A stretch of 64,000 bases of DNA from Gluconacetobacter aggeris (GTDB lineage: Bacteria; Pseudomonadota; Alphaproteobacteria; Acetobacterales; Acetobacteraceae), in contig NZ_JABEQD010000010.1 of the NCBI RefSeq assembly GCF_014174395.1, positions 62,001 through 126,000 on the forward strand, given 5' to 3'. A program made the translations under genes and the position numbers. A model generated the notes under the pieces. The model made no database searches. It saw only the letters and a list, made by a program, of their open reading frames with translations, and had not been told where the DNA came from. This document shows, one piece after another, positions 27,064-34,993 of this stretch. Each line of letters opens with the position of its first letter. Position 1 is the first letter of the stretch.

Positions 27064-28332
27064 TCAGGCGGTCACCCGGCTGGGATTGTTGGGATGGTCC
27101 CGCCAGGTCTGCACGCCGTCAACCGGCTGCGGCTCCATCGTGATGCATCCATCCACCGGGCAGACATGCGCGCAGAGATTGCACCCCACGCATTCCTCGT
27201 CGATCACCTCGTACCGCCGCGCCTCGCCGTCCCGCAGCCGGGCGATCGCCTGGTGCGAGGTATCTTCGCAGGCAATATGGCACAGGCCGCATTTGATGCA
27301 GGCATCCTGGTCGATCCGCGCGAGGGTCCGGAATTTGAGGTTCAGATCGTTCCAGTGCACGTAACGCGGAATGGCCCGCCCCGTTACATCGTCGATCCCG
27401 GCATAGCCCTTGCCGTCCATCCAGGCAGACAGCCCGTCGATCATGTCCTCGACGATGCGGAAGCCATAATGCATCGCCGCCGTGCAGACCTGCAGCGTCG
27501 TCGACCCCATGGCCAGGAATTCCGCCGCGTCGCGCCAGTTGCTGATCCCGCCGATGCCCGAGATCGGCAGCGCCGACAGCTCCGGATCGCGGGCAATGTC
27601 CCCGATCATGCGCAGGGCGATGGGCTTGACGGCGGGCCCGCAATAGCCGCCATGCGTGCCCTGCCCGCCCACCACCGGCATCGGCGCCATGGCGTCCAGA
27701 TCGACCCCGATCACCGACTGGATGGTGTTGATCAGCGACACCGCATCCGCCCCCCCCGCCAGCGCGGCCCGCGCCGGGGCCAGGATATTGGTGATATTGG
27801 GCGTCAGTTTCACGATCACCGGCATGCGCGTGTACTGCTTGCACCAGCGCGTGACCATCTCGACATATTCGGGCACCTGGCCCACCGCCGCGCCCATGTT
27901 CCGCTCGGACATGCCATGGGGGCAGCCGAAATTCAGCTCGATCCCGTCGGCCCCGGTCTCCTCGACGATCGGCAGGATGGATTTCCAACTGTCCTCCCGG
28001 CACGGCACCATCAGGCTGACCACCAGGGCACGGTCCGGAAAATCCCTTTTCACGCTCTTGATTTCAGCGATATTCGTCGCCAGCGGCCGGTCCGAGATCA
28101 GCTCGATATTATTCAGCCCCGCCATGCGCCGCCCCTCATAGGCCAGCGCACCGTAGCGGGAACTGACATTGACCACCGGCGGGTCTTCTCCCAGCGTCTT
28201 CCACACCACACCGCCCCACCCGGCCTGAAAGGCGCGGCGGACGTTATATTCCTTGTCCGTCGGCGGGGCGGACGCCAGCCAGAACGGATTCGGCGAAGAA
28301 ATTCCGGCAAAAACCGTGCGCAGATCAGCCAT
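27064..28332 (-). CDS. preA: NAD-dependent dihydropyrimidine dehydrogenase subunit PreA
   Basis: 422 residues. The dihydroorotate-dehydrogenase-like FMN barrel covers about 1-320 (NPFWLASAPPTDKEYNVRRA, ELNFGCPHGMSERNMGAAVG, KLTPNITNI, ISGIGGISNWRDAAEFLAMG). Two C-terminal [4Fe-4S] motifs follow: CIKCGLCHIAC and CVGCNLCAHVC. With PreT it reduces uracil and thymine to the dihydro forms with NADH. GGAG precedes the ATG, which shares one base with the preT stop (TAATG). Confidence 0.95.
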   Translation of the reverse strand: MADLRTVFAGISSPNPFWLASAPPTDKEYNVRRAFQAGWGGVVWKTLGEDPPVVNVSSRYGALAYEGRRMAGLNNIELISDRPLATNIAEIKSVKRDFPDRALVVSLMVPCREDSWKSILPIVEETGADGIELNFGCPHGMSERNMGAAVGQVPEYVEMVTRWCKQYTRMPVIVKLTPNITNILAPARAALAGGADAVSLINTIQSVIGVDLDAMAPMPVVGGQGTHGGYCGPAVKPIALRMIGDIARDPELSALPISGIGGISNWRDAAEFLAMGSTTLQVCTAAMHYGFRIVEDMIDGLSAWMDGKGYAGIDDVTGRAIPRYVHWNDLNLKFRTLARIDQDACIKCGLCHIACEDTSHQAIARLRDGEARRYEVIDEECVGCNLCAHVCPVDGCITMEPQPVDGVQTWRDHPNNPSRVTA

Positions 28333-29711
28333 TATCCGTTCTCCTGCTCCACGCCGCGTCCTCGCCCGTCCCCGGCGCGCAACGCCTTGTCAATCGCCTC
28401 GGCCGCGTCGCGCCCGTCCCGCACGGCGGCCACGGTCAGGTCTTCGCCCACAATGCAGTCGCCACCGGCATAGACGCCCGGCATCGAGGTCCGGTACTGC
28501 CCATCCACCACGATCCGCCCGCCTTCGACGGCGATATGTTCGCCCTCGGCATGCGCGGGCAGGAAAACCTGGCCGATGGCCTTCAGCACCATATCCGCCG
28601 CCAGCGTAAAACTATCCTCGGGGTCGTAGACAACCCGCCCGTCCGCACCGGCCCGGCCGCGCGCGAAGGCAATCCCCGTCAGCGCCCCATCCTCGGACAG
28701 CAGGCCCTGCGGCGCGGCCCACAGCCGCACGGTCACGCCGTTGGTCTGCGCCCACTCGCGCTCGACCGAGGTGGCGGACATATGCTCCACCCCGCGCCGG
28801 TAGACCAGCGTCACCTCGTCGGCACCCAGGCGCCTGGCCTGCACCGCCGCATCCACCGCCGTGTTGCCGCCGCCGATCACCACGACCCGGCGTCCCACAG
28901 GCACGTCCTTCTTGTCGTTCGACCGCAACGTTTCAATGAACGACACCGCATCCATCACGCCGTCCAGCGTCTCGCCCGCCAGCCCCAGCGCGCGCACGCC
29001 CGCCAGTCCCGTCGCCAGGAAAACCGCGTCATATTCCACAGCCAGGGCGGAGACGGTGACATCGCGCCCCACCGTCACCCCGCCCTGGAAGGTAATGCCG
29101 CCGATCTCCATCAGGAACGCGACCTCACGCTGGGCGAAATCGTCCGCCAGCTTGTAGGCGGCCACGCCATAACTGTTCAGCCCGCCCGGTTGCGCATGAC
29201 GATCGAACAGCACCACGTCATGCCCATGCATCGCCAGGCGATGCGCGCAGGCCAGGCCCGCCGGCCCGGCCCCCACCACGGCGACGCGCCGCCCCGTCAG
29301 CGGCGCGCGGGTGAAAGGCTGGCCGCCATGGTCCATCTGCCAATCAGTCGCGAAACGCTGCAGCGCCCCGATCCGCACCGGCTTGCCCGCCTCCAGGCTG
29401 TTATGCACGCAGGCCTGCTCGCACAGGATTTCGGTCGGGCAGACCCGCGCGCACGACCCGCCCAGAATGTTGGATTCCAGGATGGTACGGGCCGATCCGG
29501 CCAGATTGCCCGAAGCAATAGCCTTGATGAATTTCGGAATATCGATGCTGGTGGGGCAGGCTTCCATGCACGGCGCATCGAAGCAGTAGAGGCACCGGTC
29601 GGCTTCCAGTGCCGCCTGCGGCGCCGTCAGCGCCGGATGCGCATCCGCGAAATTTTGTGAAAGCTCCAACGCACTCAGGCGGCCACAGGCGATGTCTGGT
29701 GTCGCGTTCAT
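28332..29711 (-). CDS. preT: NAD-dependent dihydropyrimidine dehydrogenase subunit PreT
   Basis: 459 residues from the ATG at 29711, which has GGAG six bases upstream; an ATG at 29726 is possible. The N-terminal domain carries cysteine motifs for iron-sulfur clusters (CLYCFDAPCMEACP and GGSCARVCPTEILCEQAC). FAD (VAVVGAGPAGLACAHRLA) and NAD(H) (VVVIGGGNTAVDAAVQAR) Rossmann motifs follow. It passes electrons from NADH to PreA. It is the first gene of the pyrimidine operon. A RutR-type box is about 69 bases upstream. Confidence 0.94.
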   Translation of the reverse strand: MNATPDIACGRLSALELSQNFADAHPALTAPQAALEADRCLYCFDAPCMEACPTSIDIPKFIKAIASGNLAGSARTILESNILGGSCARVCPTEILCEQACVHNSLEAGKPVRIGALQRFATDWQMDHGGQPFTRAPLTGRRVAVVGAGPAGLACAHRLAMHGHDVVLFDRHAQPGGLNSYGVAAYKLADDFAQREVAFLMEIGGITFQGGVTVGRDVTVSALAVEYDAVFLATGLAGVRALGLAGETLDGVMDAVSFIETLRSNDKKDVPVGRRVVVIGGGNTAVDAAVQARRLGADEVTLVYRRGVEHMSATSVEREWAQTNGVTVRLWAAPQGLLSEDGALTGIAFARGRAGADGRVVYDPEDSFTLAADMVLKAIGQVFLPAHAEGEHIAVEGGRIVVDGQYRTSMPGVYAGGDCIVGEDLTVAAVRDGRDAAEAIDKALRAGDGRGRGVEQENG

Positions 29712-29779
29712 GGAAGTCTCCGCCATTCAATCCATGTGCGACACGATAAAGCCACTCTGTCCGGAACCGCAACTTTTTT

Positions 29780-29795
29780 CTGACCAAATGTTCAA
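29780..29795 (-). promoter_or_regulatory. RutR-type operator before preT
   Basis: The plus strand reads CTGACCAAATGTTCAA, matching 12 of the 14 fixed positions of TTGACCA-N2-TGGTCAA. It lies in the divergent gap between preT (start 29711) and the nucleoside hydrolase (start 29928), so it could serve both. Confidence 0.65.
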
Positions 29796-29927
29796 ATTCC
29801 GGCGTACCTGCCCTGCACCCTATGGCGTCACGCCGATCAATACGTTCTAGTGTCACAATGATTCGTCGTCGGCCCGTCGCGCAGCGCGTCCCGGACCCGA
29901 TGGCGAATCCTTCCAGCGGGAGGGACC

Positions 29928-30869
29928 ATGCCACGCAAGATCATCATCGACACCGATCCGGGACAGGACGACGCCGTCGCGATTTTCCTGGCCCTGGCAT
30001 CGCCCGAACTGGATGTGCGCGCGATCGTCGCCGTGGCGGGCAACGTGCCCCTGCCCCGCACCAGCGAGAACGCGCGCCGCGTCCTGGAACTGGCCGGGCG
30101 GACCGATATCCCGGTCTATGAGGGCGCCAGCCGCCCGCTGGCGGCCGCCCAGACCACGGCGGAACATGTGCATGGCCCTACCGGGCTCGACGGGCTGGAC
30201 TTCACCGCGCCGCCCGCCATCGCGGCCCAGCCCGAAAGCGGCATCACTTATCTGATCGACACGATCCGCGCCGGCACGCCGGGGGAGTATACGCTGGTGG
30301 CGCTGGGCCCGCTGACCAACCTGGCGATCGCGCTGAGCCTCGCCCCCGACATCGCCACCCTGGTGCGCGAGATCGTGCTGATGGGCGGCGCCTGGTCCGA
30401 GTTGGGCAACATCACCCCCGCCGCCGAATTCAACATCTATGCCGATCCCAAGGCCGCCGAAATCGTGTTCGGCGCCGGCATTCCGCTGGTGGTCCTGCCG
30501 CTGGACGTGACCCATCGCTGCCTGGCAACACCCGCGCGCCTCGCCGCCTTCCGCGCCAGCGGCAATCGCTGCTCGCTGGCCGCCGCCGACATGCTGTCCT
30601 TTTCGGAACGTTTCGACCGCGCGAAATATGGCTGGGCGGGCGCGCCCCTGCACGACCCCTGCACCATCGCCTGGCTGCTCCAGCCGGAAATCTTCGGCGG
30701 CCGGTCGGTCAATGTCCGCATCGAGACCGAAAGCCCCCTCTCGCGCGGCATGACGGTGGTGGACTGGTGGAAGGTCACCGACAGGCAAGCCAACGCCCTG
30801 TTCCTGCGCGACGTGGACGACACCGCCTTCTACGACCTGCTGACCGCGCGCCTGGCGCGCCTGCCGTGA
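29928..30869 (+). CDS. Nucleoside hydrolase (IunH/Rih family)
   Basis: 313 residues. DTDPGQDDA (8-16) supplies the calcium-binding aspartates; EIVLMGGAW, AEFNIYADPKAA and HDPCTIAWLL complete the site. The enzyme cleaves ribonucleosides to ribose and free base. GGGAGG precedes the ATG. Its divergence from preT with a RutR-type box between them fits a pyrimidine-specific role that feeds uracil into PreTA; purine or broad specificity cannot be excluded. Confidence 0.9.
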   Translation: MPRKIIIDTDPGQDDAVAIFLALASPELDVRAIVAVAGNVPLPRTSENARRVLELAGRTDIPVYEGASRPLAAAQTTAEHVHGPTGLDGLDFTAPPAIAAQPESGITYLIDTIRAGTPGEYTLVALGPLTNLAIALSLAPDIATLVREIVLMGGAWSELGNITPAAEFNIYADPKAAEIVFGAGIPLVVLPLDVTHRCLATPARLAAFRASGNRCSLAAADMLSFSERFDRAKYGWAGAPLHDPCTIAWLLQPEIFGGRSVNVRIETESPLSRGMTVVDWWKVTDRQANALFLRDVDDTAFYDLLTARLARLP

Positions 30870-30931
30870 GCCGGGACCAGGGCCATGACGCGCGCCACCG
30901 CGCGTGGCCTGCGTCGGCACCGGCGCGTTCG

Positions 30932-31129
30932 AACGACTGGTTCGCCAAAGGGGTGCTGAAATATCACCGCCGTATGGCCACCACGCTCAACACCCTGACC
31001 GACACGGGCTTCGCCCTGCGCCGGATCGACGAATGCGCGCCAACACAGAAACAGATCGCACAGATGCCGACCCTGGCCGAGGAAATCGAACGGCCCATGA
31101 TGCTGCTGATGTCAGCGACCCGACCATGA
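30932..31129 (+). pseudogene. Remnant of a class I SAM-dependent methyltransferase (C-terminal piece)
   Basis: About 65 residues from NDWFAKGVLKYHRRMATTLN to the stop look like the last part of a small-molecule methyltransferase: the YHR...TLNTLTDTGFALRRIDECAP helix-strand and the EEIERPMMLLMSATRP tail. No SAM-binding Gly-rich motif is visible upstream; the preceding DNA is the nucleoside hydrolase end. An ATG at 30974 could express a 51-residue fragment. I read this as the decayed 3' end of a lost gene. Confidence 0.6.
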
Positions 31130-31162
31130 CCCGAACACGCTCCTGCCCCGACGCAAGGCCGA

Positions 31163-31696
31163 TCACCCGGCCGCCGGTCCGCTCAACGATCCATCGACGT
31201 GGCCGCCCGTTGGCACCACCGGCTCGTTCACCGTGATGGTGGCTTCATTGGCAAAGGCGATGACATCCGCCGGCCGGTCCTTGTTCTCCTGCGCGGTCCG
31301 GGCAATGCCGGCGGTGAAGGCCCGCAATTGCGCCAGTTCCTCGCGCACATCGTTCAGGATCTCGACCAGTGCCGTATGGTCCTCGATCGCCCGCTGGTCG
31401 GTACCACGCGCAATGACCGCATTGCCGACCATCAGCGCAGGCAGCGCGACGAGCTGGATGCAGTTGCTGATATACAGCAGCGGCCCCTGCCAGGACGCAT
31501 GGAGCAGCGGCAGCAGCGAAAAGACCGTGAACGTATAGACGCACCAGATACTGCCGAACATCACCGTCATCTTGACGGCCAGCCGATCATTGAATGTGTC
31601 GATCCATCGCGGAGCACCGGGCGGCCGATCCGCCCGATGGCGATCGCGGTAAAACCAGTTGAGCGGCTTCCAGACATGGGGCGGTTTCAAGGGCAT
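31163..31696 (-). CDS. Small membrane protein with two transmembrane segments
   Basis: 177 residues. After a basic N-terminus there are two hydrophobic stretches: MFGSIWCVYTFTVFSLLPLL (about 46-65) and NCIQLVALPALMVGNAVIA (about 78-96). A charged, helical region (RAIEDHTALVEILNDVREEL, about 102-121) and a polar tail follow. The layout resembles DUF1003 or low-affinity iron permease-like proteins, but neither assignment is secure. AGAGGA precedes the ATG. It stands alone between two gene remnants. Confidence 0.65.
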   Translation of the reverse strand: MPLKPPHVWKPLNWFYRDRHRADRPPGAPRWIDTFNDRLAVKMTVMFGSIWCVYTFTVFSLLPLLHASWQGPLLYISNCIQLVALPALMVGNAVIARGTDQRAIEDHTALVEILNDVREELAQLRAFTAGIARTAQENKDRPADVIAFANEATITVNEPVVPTGGHVDGSLSGPAAG

Positions 31697-31918
31697 GGTC
31701 CATCATCCTCTATGCCACCGGCAAATCGCCGGCAGGCACACCGATCGTTCCCAGCCAGCCCCGCACAGTCAACCGCCGGCACCCCACTTGCAACGACGAC
31801 CAGCCCCTCAATGCGCGCAGTCCGGAAATGGGCCGGGCCTCGGGAAGGGAAACCGCACAGCACCAGCCGGGTGGGATACCCCGCTCCGCAGGGCTGTGAA
31901 TCTGTCCTACGCGCGGAT

Positions 31919-32269
31919 TCATGTGACGTGATCGGAGAGAGGGCGCCCGGCATCATATGTCGTGCGAATCGATACGTTAAAACCATAAGTCTCATAAGGC
32001 GTACTTACGCGGCCATTGGCCACATCGACGACCGGAAAGCCTTCCCGGGTGCCCAAACGTGTGCCGTGCCATCAATTGCCGCTTACCGCTCCACCGGTAA
32101 TATAGGGCACACCGTACCAGTCGACCCGTTCGAGCACATGCGTGTGTCCCTGTAGCACCGCGATGACATTCACGGTGCCGAACAGGTCGAGGATCTCGCT
32201 CGCATTGACGACCTGCAAGGATTGATGACGTGGCGGAATCGACGACCTACGCCGATCAAGATCCATCAT
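31919..32269 (-). pseudogene. Remnant of a calcineurin-like metallophosphoesterase with internal stop
   Basis: The minus strand encodes LDLFGTVNVIAVLQGHTHVL then ERVDWYGVPYITGGAVSGN, including the GHTH metal-binding motif, then a TGA at 32072-32074. Translation continues in the same frame past the TGA as WHGTRLGTREGFPVVDVANG then RVSTPYETYGF and stops at 31919-31921, which looks like the normal C-terminus. The TGA most likely replaced a tryptophan codon (SGNWW). The N-terminal half with the first metal motifs is missing. It follows the beta-propeller phosphoesterase on the same strand, so it may once have been the operon's third gene. Confidence 0.7.
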
Positions 32270-32323
32270 GCAGGTGCGTTTCGTGCAAAACGTCCGGGGC
32301 CAACGGGCAATGCGGGTTCGCCC

Positions 32324-34933
32324 CTAATCATCGTCGTCGATATCGGCGATATCGACGATCGGCCGGAAACGATGCGCCGGCAGGGGCATGACGGAATCCA
32401 TGCCTCTGATATCTTTCCAGATCACCTCACTCAGGCCATGCATGGGAGCTTTGTCGAGACCGGAAAAATCCATCCGCAGGCTCTGTCCCGCGCCATAGGC
32501 ATGGACGGAGTTGATCGCGTTCACATCGACTTTCGGTGCGATAACCGTAAAGGGGGTCGGGTCGCTATCGACACCGAAGGCCGCATACATCGGCATGGCC
32601 GCAGCATCGTACTGGCTCATCGGCGGCAGGCCCAGCAACAGTTCCATGGACCGGATCATGGAGCTGGTGGTATAGAGCGTGCTGTCGACGCGACTGCGCC
32701 GCGTATAGGGGCTGATGACCAAACCCACCGTGCGGCGCGCATCGATATGGTCGGGACCGCCACCCGGATCGTCCTCGATGATGAAGATCGCCGTCTGTGG
32801 CCAGTACGGGCTGTGACTGACCGCATCCACAACCTGCCCGATCGCGTAGTCACTGTTGGCGACCATGGCGATGGGAGTATTCGCACCCGGCCGCGTTCCC
32901 ATCGTGTGGTCCTCGGGCATGCTCATGATCACGAAATTGGGCAGACGTCGTTCCGGATCCGGACTGCGATAATTTCTATCATAGGCATGGAGATCGCGGA
33001 TAAAAATTCGGGCCCGGTCGGTATCCCGGTCCGGAAACCAGTTGAAATAGTCGCGAGCGACATGGCCCTTCAGATTTTCCGCCCCCGGAGCAGCCTCCAT
33101 CACGGTCGGTCCCGTACTGACGCGGGTGGCGAATTCGCCATAGGAGCGATATGTCAGGCCCTTTTTTTGGGCCAGATCCCAGATATGGCCGGCAGAAGGG
33201 ACCATCGCCTTGACATTGTACTCGCCCACACTGTAGCCGCCATAAAGTGGTGGCCATTGTTTTTCATTGAAATCGGTCGCATAGGCTGAATCGGACCAGG
33301 AATGGCCATCGACGCTGACCTCGCCGTCGCAATAGAGATTGTCGAAAATCATGTAAGTACTGGCCAGCCTGTGCTGGTTCGGCGTCACATCCCAGCCGAA
33401 CAATGTCAGGCTGGGGTCCCCGTCCGCCTGACGCAGATCGCCGAACAGATTATCGTAACTATGATTTTCCTTGATAATATAAATGACATGCTGGATCGGC
33501 GACGGCGCGCCTACCCGCTGGGGCAGGATGCTGGGTTCGCGCGGAGGGCGTGCCTCGGACAGCAGGGAGTCACGATAGGGCGTATTCTCCACGACCTGCC
33601 GCGTCCAGGCAGGCAGCCGGCGTTTCAGGTCGGTCAGGGACAGCGAGGCGATGGTACTCAGTTGCAGCGCCATCGTGCTGGTCTGTTTCTCCAGTTCATC
33701 CATCCTCGCGCCGTCGCGTAACGGGCTGAAGGAACCGTAGGGATTGGGGCCGCGCCCGCGTTCGCCTTTCGCGTCGGCGATGTAGAGGACGCGTCCGTTA
33801 TCGCCCAGGGCCAACGCGGACGGGTACCAGCCGGTCGGAATGAAGCCCAGGACAGCACTATTATCCGGACGCGCGATATCGGCGACCGCGATCGCGTTGT
33901 TCCCGGCATTGGCGATATAGAGCAGATGCCGTTCCCCGTCGATCGCCAGCGCATCGGGCGTGGCCCCTTCCGGCGCCTGGGGCGTCTGCGTGGTCAGGAT
34001 TCTGTCCATGACCTTCAATGTCCGCCCATCGATCACAAAAACCGAATTGTCATTCGAACAGGCCACGAACAGCCGATCATCCGACGACATGACCATCGCA
34101 TTGGGATTGGCCCCGACGCGTAGCGTCTGGAGCACACTGCTGGTCCGGGTATCGATGACGCTGACCGTGCCGTCGGACCAGTTCGAGACAAAGAGCCGCC
34201 TTCCGTCGCGGCTGGATAAGATCTGATAGGGGGTTATCCCCACCCCGACACGCGCCACGGGCTTTCGGGTCGCCAGGTCGAACGCATAGACGCTGCCCGG
34301 CTTGTGCCCGGTCGTGCGGTCCACGGCGTAAAGCCGATGACTGGACGCATCTTCGACCATGTCCGACCACCAGATCCTGGCCGGATCGTCATACCGGGCA
34401 AAATGCATCATCCGGTCGGCATCCAGCCGACCGTCCCGATAATCGAAGACATAAATCGATGCCTGGTGTCTTCTCCTGTTCTTCGGCCCCGTCGCGTTGC
34501 CTCCCGCGACATAGAGCCGCTTGCCGTCGGCCGACCAGTGCAGCCCCTGCCCCACGGCAGGCAGCGTGATCGACTGGATTTTCTCCTGTGTATTCGCGTC
34601 GATGACGTCGATGCCTTCCTTCAGCCATCCAGGATGACTGGCGACCAGGATCTTTCCATCCGGTGACAGGGAGAGGTTCGAGACCATGTCGGACAATTCG
34701 ACAAAAGCCGTGCCGGCCGGACTGATCTTCCAGCCATTGGGCAGGAGCATGCCACCGGGAATGGCACCCGGCTTCGGACCATCACCAATGGCCGTCCTCG
34801 CCCTGCCGTCGCCATGTCCCATCACAATGGCGGAGGAAATGCAGAACGCGCATAGTGATGCCCTGATGGCAGGCCGACGGGCCGGACGCCCTGCCGCCCT
34901 GCATTTCTCGGCAGATGGCGTGCGGTATGACAT
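32324..34933 (-). CDS. Bifunctional YncE-like beta-propeller / phosphoesterase-family protein, secreted
   Basis: 869 residues. A basic N-terminus with a hydrophobic stretch (about 24-38) suggests export. Residues about 70-390 form a seven-bladed YVTN/YncE-type propeller (SLSPDGKILVASHPG, GRRLFVSNWSDGTVSVIDTR and DRLFVACSNDNSVFVIDGRT blades). From about 480 there is a phosphoesterase (PF04185, AcpA/phospholipase-C-like) domain: VIYIIKENHSYDNLFGD, WSDSAYATDFNEKQWPP, VIMSMPEDHTMGTRPG and IFIIEDDPGGGPDHID. It would release phosphate from esters in the periplasm. It lies 60 bases downstream of the STN-type TonB receptor on the same strand and is probably co-transcribed. It ends in an acidic DIADIDDDD tail. 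Confidence 0.85.
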   Translation of the reverse strand: MSYRTPSAEKCRAAGRPARRPAIRASLCAFCISSAIVMGHGDGRARTAIGDGPKPGAIPGGMLLPNGWKISPAGTAFVELSDMVSNLSLSPDGKILVASHPGWLKEGIDVIDANTQEKIQSITLPAVGQGLHWSADGKRLYVAGGNATGPKNRRRHQASIYVFDYRDGRLDADRMMHFARYDDPARIWWSDMVEDASSHRLYAVDRTTGHKPGSVYAFDLATRKPVARVGVGITPYQILSSRDGRRLFVSNWSDGTVSVIDTRTSSVLQTLRVGANPNAMVMSSDDRLFVACSNDNSVFVIDGRTLKVMDRILTTQTPQAPEGATPDALAIDGERHLLYIANAGNNAIAVADIARPDNSAVLGFIPTGWYPSALALGDNGRVLYIADAKGERGRGPNPYGSFSPLRDGARMDELEKQTSTMALQLSTIASLSLTDLKRRLPAWTRQVVENTPYRDSLLSEARPPREPSILPQRVGAPSPIQHVIYIIKENHSYDNLFGDLRQADGDPSLTLFGWDVTPNQHRLASTYMIFDNLYCDGEVSVDGHSWSDSAYATDFNEKQWPPLYGGYSVGEYNVKAMVPSAGHIWDLAQKKGLTYRSYGEFATRVSTGPTVMEAAPGAENLKGHVARDYFNWFPDRDTDRARIFIRDLHAYDRNYRSPDPERRLPNFVIMSMPEDHTMGTRPGANTPIAMVANSDYAIGQVVDAVSHSPYWPQTAIFIIEDDPGGGPDHIDARRTVGLVISPYTRRSRVDSTLYTTSSMIRSMELLLGLPPMSQYDAAAMPMYAAFGVDSDPTPFTVIAPKVDVNAINSVHAYGAGQSLRMDFSGLDKAPMHGLSEVIWKDIRGMDSVMPLPAHRFRPIVDIADIDDDD

Positions 34934-34993
34934 GACGAGGCAATTCCTTCCTGCGATGCGTTTCGGGAAAGCGAACGGTCGTCCGCAAAGACT

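Noticed and set aside
31919-32269. Selenocysteine or other TGA recoding
   Set aside because: The TGA sits at a tryptophan position, the gene lacks its 5' half and no recoding element is apparent; ordinary decay is simpler.
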